Positions 7,667-15,488 of a stretch of DNA of 46,173 bases are shown here, one piece after another. Where the stretch lies: NCBI RefSeq assembly GCF_026130045.1, contig NZ_JAIBNX010000002.1:16491-62663 (forward strand), read 5' to 3'. How positions within the stretch are numbered: the stretch's first letter is position 1; the number at the start of each line of letters is the position of its first letter. The position numbers were made by a program, and so were the translations under genes. The notes beneath the pieces are model-generated. The model saw only the letters and a program-made list of their open reading frames with translations. It did not search any database and was not told the origin of the DNA. The DNA comes from Micromonospora sp. CPCC 205371. Lineage in GTDB: Bacteria; Actinomycetota; Actinomycetes; Mycobacteriales; Micromonosporaceae.

Positions 7667-8028
7667 CGCTCGGGCGGCGCCGACTCGTCCATGATCCCCC
7701 GGACCTCCATCGGATACTCCGTGACGGCGACGACCTGGGATGCGATCTCCAGCGCCCGATCTCTCGTGGTCTCGACGATCCAGTATCCGGCCAGGGATTC
7801 CTTGATCTCGGCGAAGGGCCCGTCGGTGGGGGTCGGGGCGCCGCCGGTGAACCGGACGGTGGCGGCCTGGCTCGGGTCCATCAGGTGCTTGCCGTCCACC
7901 ACCTCGCCGGACTCGCGCAGCTCGCGGTCCATCGTCATCATGGTGGCCTGCATCCGGGAGATCCACTCCGGGCTTCGGTCGGCCAGCGACTCACCCAACC
8001 CACCGAACATCATGATCATGTACTTCAT
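7663..8028 (-). CDS. YCII-domain DGPF protein, partner of the ECF42 sigma factor
   Basis: This 121-residue protein starts MKYMIMMFGG and contains the family's TPTDGPFAEIKESLAGYWIVE motif near 70-90, from which DGPF is named. YCII domains are small ferredoxin-like alpha/beta folds often encoded beside ECF42 sigma factors. Their biochemical role is not settled. ATG 8028 is preceded by AAAGGGA, and an in-frame extension upstream to 8106 lacks family features. It is the first gene of a two-gene operon with the sigma factor. Confidence 0.9.
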   Translation of the reverse strand: MKYMIMMFGGLGESLADRSPEWISRMQATMMTMDRELRESGEVVDGKHLMDPSQAATVRFTGGAPTPTDGPFAEIKESLAGYWIVETTRDRALEIASQVVAVTEYPMEVRGIMDESAPPER

Positions 8029-8119
8029 CGTCGTCCCTTTCGTCCGGCGCCCACCACTCGGGCACTGACCCCAGGTCGGAGCCGGCACCCCGGTACCCGA
8101 CATCATCGACCCGGATTTT

Positions 8120-9136
8120 TCAGCCAGCCGGTAGTTGGACGACGAAACGGCATCCGCCGGTGATGTTGTCCACGCTCACCTGGCCGCCGTGCGCCTCGAC
8201 GAGTCCTCGCACGATGGCCAGCCCCAGACCGCCGACAGCGGCCTGGCCAGCCTCGCCGGGCGTGCGGGCCCGCTCGCCGCGAAACGCCACGTCGAAGACC
8301 CGGGGCAGGTCCGCCTCCGGGATGCCGCCGCAGGTGTCGGCGACCTCCAGCCAGACGCGGTCGCGGTCGCGGCCGCCGCTGATCCGGACCGTGCCGTCGT
8401 CGGGCGTGTACCGCACGGCGTTGATCAGCAGGTTGGCCACCACGCGGGCGAGCTCCGGCTCGCTGGCGTTGACGACCGGCCAGCCGCTGTGCGAGGTGAT
8501 CAGGCGGATGCGCCGGGCCTGGGCGATAGGTGCGGTGGCGGCGACGGCGTCGGAGACCACCTCGCCGAGCGGAACCGTCGAGATCGACAGGTTCAGCGCG
8601 CCGGCGTTGATGCGGGACAGCTCGAACAGGTCGTCGACGAGACGAGTCATCCGGTCGGTTTCGGTGCGGATGCGACGGTGGTACTCGGCCACCGTGGCAG
8701 GGTCGTCCACCACGCGGTCTTCGAGCGCCTCGGTCATGGCCCGCAGACCGGCGAGGGGCGTGCGCAGGTCGTGCGAGACCCAGGCGACCAGGTCGCGCCG
8801 GCCCTTTTCGAGCTGTCGTTCCCGCTCGCGGGCCTGTTCGGCCCAGACCGCGGCGGAGGCGAGCCGGCTGCCGAAGAACCACCCGACCGCGAGGCTGACG
8901 GCGGCGCCCGCGGCGACCGTGATCAGCACGACCTGCAGGTCGTGCGGTGACAGGAACATCGCCTCGGCGATCACGACGACGCCAGCGGTCACGGTGCCGA
9001 CGGTGATCACGACCAGCACCCAGATGTGGGCCATGATCGAGGCGCGGCGCAGGACGCGTAGCGCGACGGCACCGAGAGCGCCGACGGCCAGCGCGCCGCC
9101 GAGCGCGGCCAGGAAGATCAGCATCAGGTCGCGCAT
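8120..9136 (-). CDS. Sensor histidine kinase of a two-component system
   Basis: This 338-residue kinase has about three hydrophobic segments (near 5-25, 36-60 and 67-88), a short linker, then the dimerisation/phosphoacceptor helix VAWVSHDLRTPLAG with His122. The ATP-binding domain follows: N box LLINAVRYTP, G1 DTCGGIP and G2 GGLGLAIVRGLVEAHGG. There is almost no extracytoplasmic loop, so it may sense the membrane or an internal cue. The start codon follows the response-regulator stop by one base, so the pair is co-transcribed. The divergently placed epimerase and the shared CGTAAGG box suggest that the kinase governs the neighbouring sugar cluster. Confidence 0.93.
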   Translation of the reverse strand: MRDLMLIFLAALGGALAVGALGAVALRVLRRASIMAHIWVLVVITVGTVTAGVVVIAEAMFLSPHDLQVVLITVAAGAAVSLAVGWFFGSRLASAAVWAEQARERERQLEKGRRDLVAWVSHDLRTPLAGLRAMTEALEDRVVDDPATVAEYHRRIRTETDRMTRLVDDLFELSRINAGALNLSISTVPLGEVVSDAVAATAPIAQARRIRLITSHSGWPVVNASEPELARVVANLLINAVRYTPDDGTVRISGGRDRDRVWLEVADTCGGIPEADLPRVFDVAFRGERARTPGEAGQAAVGGLGLAIVRGLVEAHGGQVSVDNITGGCRFVVQLPAG

Positions 9137-9137
9137 G

Positions 9138-9830
9138 TCAGGCGGCCATCTCGTACCGGTAGCCGACGCCCCATACCGTGACGATGCGCCGGGGTGCCGC
9201 GGGATCGTCCTCCACCTTCTCGCGCAGCCGCCGGACGTGGACCGTGACGGTGGACTGGTCGCCGAAGTCCCAGCCCCAAACCCGTTCGAGCAGCTCGGCG
9301 CGGCGGAAAGCCCGCGAGGGATTGCGCATGAGAAACGCGAGCAGGTCGAACTCCCGTACCGTCAACGTCAGCTCCTCGCCACGCAGCCGCGCGACCCTGC
9401 GACCGGTATCGAGGACCAGGTCGCCGTCGACGAGCCTGGCGGCGATGCCCGGTGCGGCGTCAGCACCGGCGCGGCGCAGCACGGACTGCACCCGAAGCAC
9501 CAGCTCCCGCGGCGAGAACGGCTTGGTCATGTAGTCGTCGGCGCCGAGTTCCAGCCCGAGCACCCGGTCTGCCTCGTCGCCGAGGGCGGTGAGCATGACG
9601 ATCGGGATCTGGTCCGGGCGGGTCCGCAGCCGCCGGCACACCTCCAGCCCGTCGATGCCCGGCAGCATCAGGTCGAGCACCACCAGGTCGGGGCGATCGC
9701 GTTCGACGACGGCCAGCGCGCCGGCGCCGTCGGCCACCATGCCGACCTCGAAGCCGGCGAGCCGAAGGTACCGGCACACCACATCGCTCACCGTCGGGTC
9801 GTCGTCGACCACGAGTATCCGCTGCCCCAC
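9138..9830 (-). CDS. OmpR-family response regulator
   Basis: From GTG 9830 (230 residues) the receiver domain begins MGQRILVVDDDPT. It has the acidic pair at residues 9-10, the phosphoacceptor Asp53 (VVLDLMLPGIDG), the switch Thr in VMLTA and Lys in MTKPFSP. A winged-helix DNA-binding domain follows (LTVREFDLLAFLM, WGWDFGDQSTVTVHVRRLREKVE, TVWGVGYRYE). GTG 9830 is chosen because the fold starts there and because TAGGGT lies 7 bases upstream, giving a leaderless transcript. ATG 9875 would add 15 atypical residues. A CGTAAGG box lies 56 bases upstream, spaced as at the GT2 operon. Confidence 0.92.
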   Translation of the reverse strand: MGQRILVVDDDPTVSDVVCRYLRLAGFEVGMVADGAGALAVVERDRPDLVVLDLMLPGIDGLEVCRRLRTRPDQIPIVMLTALGDEADRVLGLELGADDYMTKPFSPRELVLRVQSVLRRAGADAAPGIAARLVDGDLVLDTGRRVARLRGEELTLTVREFDLLAFLMRNPSRAFRRAELLERVWGWDFGDQSTVTVHVRRLREKVEDDPAAPRRIVTVWGVGYRYEMAA

Positions 9831-9877
9831 ACGGCCAACCCTACGAGGGCGACCCGCGGCCAGGCAGTTGATCATCT

Positions 9878-9894
9878 ATTTCGGATCCCTTACG
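9878..9894 (-). promoter_or_regulatory. CGTAAGG box, predicted response-regulator site between the TCS and the epimerase
   Basis: Read on the minus strand, CGTAAGGGATCCGAAAT matches 13 of 17 positions of the box at 12366-12382. Its centre is 56 bases upstream of the response-regulator GTG (9830) and 49 bases upstream of the divergent epimerase GTG (9935), so it could serve both promoters. That it is bound by the neighbouring OmpR-type regulator is inferred. Confidence 0.55.
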
Positions 9895-9934
9895 TGATCG
9901 CCCAGGGAGGTGGTGTCGCACCTACCGTGGCGGT

Positions 9935-11017
9935 GTGCGAGTTCTGATCACCGGCGGTGCCGGTTTCGTCGGGTCACACGTCGCCGACGCCGTCGTCGCG
10001 GCCGGCCACGAGGCGGTGCTGCTCGACGCCCTGGTGCCGCAGGCACACGGCGGGCAGCCGCCGCTGTGGTGCGCCGAGCACGAGGTGGTGCGCGGTGACG
10101 TGCGAGACGCCGGCGTGCTGGCCGAGGCGCTGCACGGCGTGGACGCCGTCTGCCACCAGGCGGCGATGGTAGGGCACGGCGTCGACCCGTCCGACGCGCC
10201 GCTGTACGCCAGCCACAACGACCACGGCACGGCGGTGCTGCTCGCGGCCATGTACGCCGCGAAGGTGCGGCGCCTGGTGCTGGCCAGCTCGATGGTGGTC
10301 TACGGCGAGGGCCGGTACACCTGCCCGGCGCACGCGATCGTGCCACCCGCCCCGCGGCGGCAGCAGGACATCGCCGCCGGCCGGTTCGACCCGACGTGCC
10401 CACGGTGCGGTGCGACGCTGATGCCGGGCCTGGTGCCGGAGGACGCCCCGCTACAGCCGCGCAGCATCTACGCCGCCACGAAGGTGGCCCAGGAGCACCT
10501 GGCGGCGGCGTGGGCGGCGCAGTCCGGCGGCGAGGTCTACGCGCTGCGATACCACAACGTGTACGGGCCGCGGATGCCGCGCGACACGCCCTACGCCGGG
10601 GTGGCGTCGATCTTCCGGTCGGCGCTGGCGCGCGGGAACGCGCCGCGGGTCCTGGAGGACGGTGAACAGCGCCGCGACTTCGTACACGTGACCGACGTGG
10701 CGCGCGCCAACCTGCTGGCCTTGACCGCGCCACCGCCACCGGAGGGGTTCGCGGCGCTCAACATCTGCTCCGGTGAGCCGCACACGGTCGGAGATCTCGC
10801 ACGGGTACTCGCGGCCACGCTCGGCGGCCCGGAACCGATCGTGGTCGGCGGCGCCCGCACCGCAGACGTGCGGCACGTGGTGGCCGCACCGGAACGCGCG
10901 GCCGAGGTGCTGGGTTTCCGGGCCCGGGTCGGTTTCGCCGAGGGGGTCGCCGCGTTCGCGACCGATCCGCTGCGCGAGCCGGCAGCCGTCACCACCATGT
11001 CCACAGTAGATGGTTGA
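9935..11017 (+). CDS. NAD-dependent epimerase/dehydratase (extended SDR) with a Cys/His insert
   Basis: This 360-residue nucleotide-sugar epimerase-type protein has the glycine motif ITGGAGFVGSH (5-15), GDVRD (54-58), catalytic Ser near 118-119 (LASSMVVYGE), YAATK (Tyr179, Lys183) and RYHNVYGPRM (205-214). Between the catalytic Ser and Tyr there is an extra loop with C130-x2-H133 and C155-x2-C158, a possible zinc site not found in classical GalE or RmlB. The start is GTG 9935, with TACCGT 6 bases upstream and no ribosome site, so it is probably leaderless. Its last 29 bases overlap the end of the convergent membrane-protein gene. It probably makes a sugar donor for the nearby transferases. 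Confidence 0.9.
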   Translation: MRVLITGGAGFVGSHVADAVVAAGHEAVLLDALVPQAHGGQPPLWCAEHEVVRGDVRDAGVLAEALHGVDAVCHQAAMVGHGVDPSDAPLYASHNDHGTAVLLAAMYAAKVRRLVLASSMVVYGEGRYTCPAHAIVPPAPRRQQDIAAGRFDPTCPRCGATLMPGLVPEDAPLQPRSIYAATKVAQEHLAAAWAAQSGGEVYALRYHNVYGPRMPRDTPYAGVASIFRSALARGNAPRVLEDGEQRRDFVHVTDVARANLLALTAPPPPEGFAALNICSGEPHTVGDLARVLAATLGGPEPIVVGGARTADVRHVVAAPERAAEVLGFRARVGFAEGVAAFATDPLREPAAVTTMSTVDG

Positions 11018-12281
11018 CAGCGAGCGCGGTCGCCGCCTGGACGGCCAGCCAGACGCGCCGGTGCCGTTCCGGCAGGGCGGCCGTGGCGACCATCAGCCAC
11101 ACGACGAACGGCAGCCAGATCCGCTCGACCTCCGCCTTGCTGAGTCCGGACAGGTCCGCGGCCAGGATCGCCACCCCGGCCGCCACCGGTAGCCACCACG
11201 CCGCGCCGCGCGCGGTAGATCTCGCGGTGCGGAGCAGCGCCGGCCCGATGGCCGGACCGGCACACAGCACCAGCGCGGCGAGGTTGGCCCACACCCAGTA
11301 GGCGTACGGCCGTTCGGCGGCCCAGCCCTGGTAGTAGCGCTCGACGACCAGCCGGTATCCGTCGAGCCACCAGAAGCCGGCCGCGGTGAACGCGGCGACC
11401 ACCACGGCGACCCCGGCCGCTCCCCCGGCAAGCGCGGCGACCCGGTGCCGCGCGCGCAGCAGCAGCACCGCGAGCGCCAGCGGCCCCACGAGCACGAAGC
11501 CGTACGACAGGTACAGCGCGAAGCCGAGCAGCAGCCCGCTGAGCGGCGCCAGCCACCACCGCCGGGCGGCCAGCAGCGCCAGTCCGGCCGCCACCACGCC
11601 CGCGAAGATCGCGTCGGCGGAGGCACCCATCCACACCGCGCCGGGAAGCAGCACCAGAAACGGCAGCGCGGCCCGCGCCTGCGCCTCGGCTGCCAGGGAA
11701 CGCAGCGCGAGCGGCACCGACACCACGATGGTGGCGCCGGCCAGCACGCACGCAACCGCCGCCGGCCCGCCGCCGCCAAGGCCAACACGGTCGAGCGCGA
11801 CGAAGACCAGCAGGGCGCCGGGTGGGTGCCCGGCGGTGTGCGTCGACCACGACCCGGCCCGGAAGTCCAGGATGCGGTCGGTGAACCCGGACAACATCGC
11901 GCCGATGTCCGTGATCCGGGGCACCTCGGTCAGGTACTCGGCCTGCGGCGTGAGCCGCTCGGCGAGGCCGCCGGACCAGCCGTCGATCAGCGCCAGCGAC
12001 AGCGTCCAGGCGACCGCGGCGGCGTACGCCAGCGCAAGCAGCCGGCCCCAAGGCGCCCGCCGGGCGACATCCGCGCCCCGCCACACGACCGCGGCGGCGA
12101 CCGCCAACGCCGCCGCTGTGCCCCAGCCGGCGTGCGGTCGCCAGACCGCGAAGAGCGGCGCCGCGTCGGCCCACAACCGCACGTCCCGCGCGTTGAGCGC
12201 CGCCCCCACCGCGACGGCCGCGACGACGAGCGCGACCTCGACACCCAGTACGACCAGATCCGCACGCCTGTCCCTGCCCAT
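10989..12281 (-). CDS. Polytopic membrane protein resembling a GT-C glycosyltransferase
   Basis: This 430-residue protein has roughly ten to twelve hydrophobic helices and conserved-looking loops: WSTHTAGHPPGALL near 143-156 (first half, with acidic residues before it) and LSGLSKAEVERIWLPF near 385-400. This layout is seen in integral membrane mannosyl- and arabinosyltransferases that use polyprenyl-phosphate sugars outside the membrane. I could not match a named family with certainty. The gene is divergent from the GT2 operon, with 147 bases between the starts, and its tail overlaps the epimerase tail, so it belongs physically to the sugar cluster. Confidence 0.8.
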   Translation of the reverse strand: MGRDRRADLVVLGVEVALVVAAVAVGAALNARDVRLWADAAPLFAVWRPHAGWGTAAALAVAAAVVWRGADVARRAPWGRLLALAYAAAVAWTLSLALIDGWSGGLAERLTPQAEYLTEVPRITDIGAMLSGFTDRILDFRAGSWSTHTAGHPPGALLVFVALDRVGLGGGGPAAVACVLAGATIVVSVPLALRSLAAEAQARAALPFLVLLPGAVWMGASADAIFAGVVAAGLALLAARRWWLAPLSGLLLGFALYLSYGFVLVGPLALAVLLLRARHRVAALAGGAAGVAVVVAAFTAAGFWWLDGYRLVVERYYQGWAAERPYAYWVWANLAALVLCAGPAIGPALLRTARSTARGAAWWLPVAAGVAILAADLSGLSKAEVERIWLPFVVWLMVATAALPERHRRVWLAVQAATALAVNHLLWTWW

Positions 12282-12365
12282 GATGGCGGCCGACGCTACG
12301 CTCCCGCGACCGGCTCCGCACCCGCACCGGGCACACCGTCAGCGACTCGTAAGAACCACCGTGCC

Positions 12366-12382
12366 CGTAAGGATTCCGTAAG
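12366..12382 (+). promoter_or_regulatory. CGTAAGG box upstream of the GT2 operon
   Basis: CGTAAGGATTCCGTAAG contains CGTAAG twice with an 11-base start-to-start step, the spacing expected for tandem binding by an OmpR/PhoB-type dimer. A third CGTAAG lies at 12348-12353. The box centre is 55 bases before the ATG at 12429. TACGGT at 12417-12422 stands 6 bases before that ATG and TTGTCC at 12391-12396 could be a -35 element. The same box precedes the response-regulator gene. Confidence 0.6.
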
Positions 12383-12428
12383 CGGCGGGCTTGTCCCCGA
12401 CGGTCCACTGCCGACCTACGGTGCCGTT

Positions 12429-13085
12429 ATGGACGGGTACGTGGACGTGGTTCTGCCCTGCCTGGACGAGGCGGCGGCGCTGCCGGGTGTACTGGCCGGC
12501 ATGCCGGCAGGCTTCCGGCCCATCGTGGTCGACAACGGCTCGACGGACGGCTCCCCACAGGTCGCCGCCGACCTGGGAGCAACGGTCGTGCACGAGCCCA
12601 GGCGCGGCTACGGCGCCGCCGTGCACACCGGCTTGTCGGCCGCCACCGCCGACGTGGTGTGCTTTCTGGACGCCGACGGCTCGCTCGACCCGGCCGAGCT
12701 CACCCCGCTGGCCACCCTCGTCGCAACCAACCGCGCGGATCTGGCCGTCGGGCGGCGCGTCCCGGTCGGGCGCGCGGTGTGGCCGTGGCACGCCCGCGCC
12801 GGCAACGCGCTGCTGGCCGCGCTACTGCGCCGCCGCGGCGTACCGGTGCACGACATCGCCCCGGCCCGCGCCGCCCGCCGCCAGGCGCTACTCGACCTCG
12901 GCGTGGTCGACCGGGCCTTCGGATACCCGTTGGAACTGTTGCTGCGAGCCGGTGCGGCGGGTTGGCGGATCGCCGAGCGCGACGTGGCGTACCGCCGCCG
13001 CGCCGCCGGCACGCGCTCGAAGGTCTCCGGGTCGGTCCGCGGCACCGTGCGCGCGGTCCGCGACATGGCCGGGGTACTGCGGTGA
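12429..13085 (+). CDS. Family 2 glycosyltransferase
   Basis: This 218-residue GT-A protein begins with VVLPCLDEAAALPGVL and VVDNGSTDGS. It has the nucleotide-sugar/metal motif DAD at 81-83 (FLDADGSLDP) and a basic C-terminal part (YRRRAAGTRSKVSGSVRGTVRA) typical of dolichol-phosphate mannosyltransferase-like enzymes. It has no C-terminal membrane helices. It probably transfers a sugar from an NDP donor to a lipid or small acceptor; the sugar is unknown. ATG 12429 is probably leaderless. Its stop overlaps the GTG of the next gene, which opens a run of five coupled genes. Confidence 0.9.
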   Translation: MDGYVDVVLPCLDEAAALPGVLAGMPAGFRPIVVDNGSTDGSPQVAADLGATVVHEPRRGYGAAVHTGLSAATADVVCFLDADGSLDPAELTPLATLVATNRADLAVGRRVPVGRAVWPWHARAGNALLAALLRRRGVPVHDIAPARAARRQALLDLGVVDRAFGYPLELLLRAGAAGWRIAERDVAYRRRAAGTRSKVSGSVRGTVRAVRDMAGVLR

Positions 13086-13747
13086 TCGTCCTCGTAGTCG
13101 CCAAGGCGCCCGTGCCCGGTCAGGTCAAGACCAGGCTCTGCCCGCCAGCGACGCCTCGGCAGGCGGCCGACGTCGCCGCGGCCGCGCTGCTGGACACCCT
13201 CGACGCGGTACGGGCCACCCCCGGCGTCACGCCGGTTCTGGCGTACACCGGCAGGCTGTCCGGAGCCGAACGCTCCGGCGAGATCCGGTCCGCCCTGGCC
13301 GGCTGGCACCTGATACCGCAGCGCGGCGCGACATTCGCGGACCGGCTGGTCCGGGCGCACGCCGATGCCGCCGCGCACGCGCCCGCGCGCCCGGTACTGC
13401 AAATCGGCATGGACACGCCGCAGGTACGCCCCGCCACACTGGCCTCCACACTGGACCGCTTGCGAGCGGCCGAGGCGGTCCTCGGTCCAGCCGCGGACGG
13501 CGGCTGGTGGGCGCTCGGCCTGCGCGACCCGCGCCACGCCGAGGCGCTGCGCGCGATACCGATGTCCACATCGGAGACCGGACGGCTGACCCGCGAAGCG
13601 CTCACGGCGCGCGGGCTGAACGTCTCGGGCGCGCCGACGCTGTCCGATGTGGATGTGTGGGACGACGCGCTGGCCGTGGCCGCCGCGGCACCCGGCGGCC
13701 GGTTCGCCACCGCCGTGGCCGAACTCAGCGCGGGAGCCGCCCGATGA
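13082..13747 (+). CDS. DUF2064 / TIGR04282-type nucleotidyl- or glycosyltransferase-like protein
   Basis: This 221-residue GT-A-like protein begins IVLVVAKAPVPGQVKTRLCP (family motif PxxGxVKTRL). It has IGMDTPQVRPATL near 116, where most relatives have GSDxPxL with the metal-binding Asp, and LGPAADGGWWALGLRD near 140. Databases call related proteins arsenosugar biosynthesis glycosyltransferases because of a cyanobacterial pathway. Many actinobacterial copies have no arsenic link, so that name should not be taken as function. GTG 13082 overlaps the GT2 stop (GTGA), and its own stop overlaps the methyltransferase ATG. Confidence 0.88.
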   Translation: MIVLVVAKAPVPGQVKTRLCPPATPRQAADVAAAALLDTLDAVRATPGVTPVLAYTGRLSGAERSGEIRSALAGWHLIPQRGATFADRLVRAHADAAAHAPARPVLQIGMDTPQVRPATLASTLDRLRAAEAVLGPAADGGWWALGLRDPRHAEALRAIPMSTSETGRLTREALTARGLNVSGAPTLSDVDVWDDALAVAAAAPGGRFATAVAELSAGAAR

Positions 13748-14382
13748 CGGCAGGCTTCGACCCGGCGTACGCCGGACGCGGCGCGGCCCGATGGCTGGTG
13801 GACAGCGGTGGCCGGCGCGTCCGGCTGCCGCTGCGACGATGGCACGGGCCGGCCGAGCCCGCCGTGCGAGCGCTGGTCGACCTGTGCACCGGCCCGGCCG
13901 TCGACGTCGGCTGCGGACCCGGCCGGGTAGCTGCCGAGCTCGCCGCCCGTGGACTGATCAGTTTCGGGATCGACACCTCACCGGCGGCTGTCCGGCTGAC
14001 CCGCCGGCGCGGCGCGGCCGCCTTGCGCCGGGACGTGTTCGACCCGCTACCCGGCGAGGGCCGGTGGACGAACATCCTGCTCGTCGACGGCAACATCGGC
14101 ATCGGCGGCGACCCCAGCGCGCTGCTGCGCCGCTGCGCGCAGCTGCTGCGCCGGGGCGGCACCGTGCTGGCCGAGCTGGACGCACCCGGCACCGGCGTGT
14201 GGCGCGGCCTCGCGCACGTGACCCACGAACGCATGACGGCGCCACCCGCGCGCGGCGCACCGTTCCGTTGGGCCAGGGTCGGCGCCGACGCGGTTCACGG
14301 GCTCGCCGCCGGGGCCGGCCTGCGCGTGCGGGCTGTCTTCACCCTGGACGGGCGCTGGTTCGCCGAGCTGGAAAAGCCATGA
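13744..14382 (+). CDS. Class I SAM-dependent methyltransferase
   Basis: This 212-residue protein has the SAM-binding motif I AVDVGCGPGRVAAELAARG (about 52-70), an acidic residue ending strand 2 (FGIDTSPAAV) and motif III-like LLRRGGTVLAELD near 138-150. The first 40 residues (AYAGRGAARWLVDSGGRR) look like a substrate lid. There is no arsenite-methyltransferase Cys triad, so it is not ArsM. It is coupled by 4-base overlaps to the DUF2064 gene and the molybdo-oxidoreductase, suggesting it methylates the product of the two transferases. Confidence 0.9.
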   Translation: MTAGFDPAYAGRGAARWLVDSGGRRVRLPLRRWHGPAEPAVRALVDLCTGPAVDVGCGPGRVAAELAARGLISFGIDTSPAAVRLTRRRGAAALRRDVFDPLPGEGRWTNILLVDGNIGIGGDPSALLRRCAQLLRRGGTVLAELDAPGTGVWRGLAHVTHERMTAPPARGAPFRWARVGADAVHGLAAGAGLRVRAVFTLDGRWFAELEKP

Positions 14383-15488
14383 GGCTCCGCCCGCCCCGGC
14401 CGGAGGACTTCCGCTCCCCCGCGCACACGCCTGCCGTCGCGGCGCGGATCGGGCTGTGGCTGGGGGTGGCGTTCACGGTCTGCTTCCTCACCGGCCTGCT
14501 CAGCCATGCCGCCCAGCACCCGCCGGGCTGGTTCACCTGGCCGACCCGGCCGGTCAGCCTCTACCGGATCACCCAGGGCGCCCACGTGATCTCCGGCGTC
14601 GCCGCGATCCCGCTGCTGCTGGCCAAGCTCTGGAGCGTGTACCCGCGCTTGTTCATCCGTCCGCCGTCGCGCCCGCCTGGACGGGCAGTGGCGCACGGCG
14701 CCGAGCGCCTGTCGATCCTGGTGTTGCTGTGCGCGGCCTTCTTCGAGCTGGCCAGCGGCCTGTTCAACGCCGTCCAGTCGTACCCGTGGCGGTTCTTCTT
14801 CGTCGAGACCCACTATGCCGCTGGCTGGATCGCGGCGGGCGCGCTGGCTGTCCACATCGGAGTCAAGCTGCCCCGCATCGGCGGCGGTCTCGGGGAGCGG
14901 CCCGATCCGCGGCGGCGGGCCTTCCTGCGCATCGCCTGGCTGTCCACCGGCGCCGCCGTGCTCGCCACGGCCGGCGGCACGGTGCCCTGGCTCAGCCGGG
15001 TCTCCGTGCTTGCCTGGCGGTCGCCCGGCGGGCCGCAGGGGCTGCCGGTCAACCGCACCGCCGCCGCGGCCGGAATCCAGGTCCCGGCGAACTGGCGACT
15101 GGCCATCACCTGGCCGGGCGGCACCGCCGAGCTGACCCTCGACGAACTTGCTACCCTCCGCCAGCGCACCGCCACCCTGCCGATCGCCTGTGTCGAAGGC
15201 TGGAGCGCCACCGCGACCTGGACCGGCGTGCCCGTGCCCGATCTGCTGGCCGCCGTGGGCGCTCCCACCCGGCGCGCGATACGAGTGTCCTCGTTGGAGC
15301 AGTCTGGCCTGTACGCGACCAGCCTGCTGCCACCCGCACACACCGCCGACCCGCTCACCCTGCTCGCGTTGCGCGTCAACGGCGAGGTTCTCAGCGCCGA
15401 CCACGGCTTCCCGTGCCGGATCATCGCACCCAGCCGCCCCGGCGTGCTGCAGACCAAGTGGGTGACTCGCCTGGAGGTGCTGGCATGA
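14379..15488 (+). CDS. Membrane molybdopterin oxidoreductase: cytochrome b-like domain fused to a sulfite-oxidase-type Mo domain
   Basis: Residues about 22-165 of this 369-residue protein form four hydrophobic helices with His43, His69, His145 and His159, placed to bind b-type haem. A fifth helix near 184-202 is followed by a domain that should lie outside the membrane. This domain resembles the SUOX/YedY fold, with the predicted Mo-ligating Cys271 in LPIACVEGWSATATWTG, and SLEQSGLYATSLLP and DHGFPCRIIAPSRPG further on. Such enzymes oxidise or reduce small sulfur, nitrogen or peptide-bound groups. The substrate here is unknown, and the haem domain would link it to the quinone pool. It overlaps its neighbours by 4 bases on each side. 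Confidence 0.88.
   Translation: MRLRPPRPEDFRSPAHTPAVAARIGLWLGVAFTVCFLTGLLSHAAQHPPGWFTWPTRPVSLYRITQGAHVISGVAAIPLLLAKLWSVYPRLFIRPPSRPPGRAVAHGAERLSILVLLCAAFFELASGLFNAVQSYPWRFFFVETHYAAGWIAAGALAVHIGVKLPRIGGGLGERPDPRRRAFLRIAWLSTGAAVLATAGGTVPWLSRVSVLAWRSPGGPQGLPVNRTAAAAGIQVPANWRLAITWPGGTAELTLDELATLRQRTATLPIACVEGWSATATWTGVPVPDLLAAVGAPTRRAIRVSSLEQSGLYATSLLPPAHTADPLTLLALRVNGEVLSADHGFPCRIIAPSRPGVLQTKWVTRLEVLA

Noticed and set aside
13082-13747. Reading the DUF2064 gene as part of an arsenosugar pathway with the ars island
   Set aside because: The name comes from a cyanobacterial cluster. Here no ArsM or radical SAM ArsS is present, the methyltransferase lacks the arsenite Cys triad, and 7 kb with other functions separates the two clusters.
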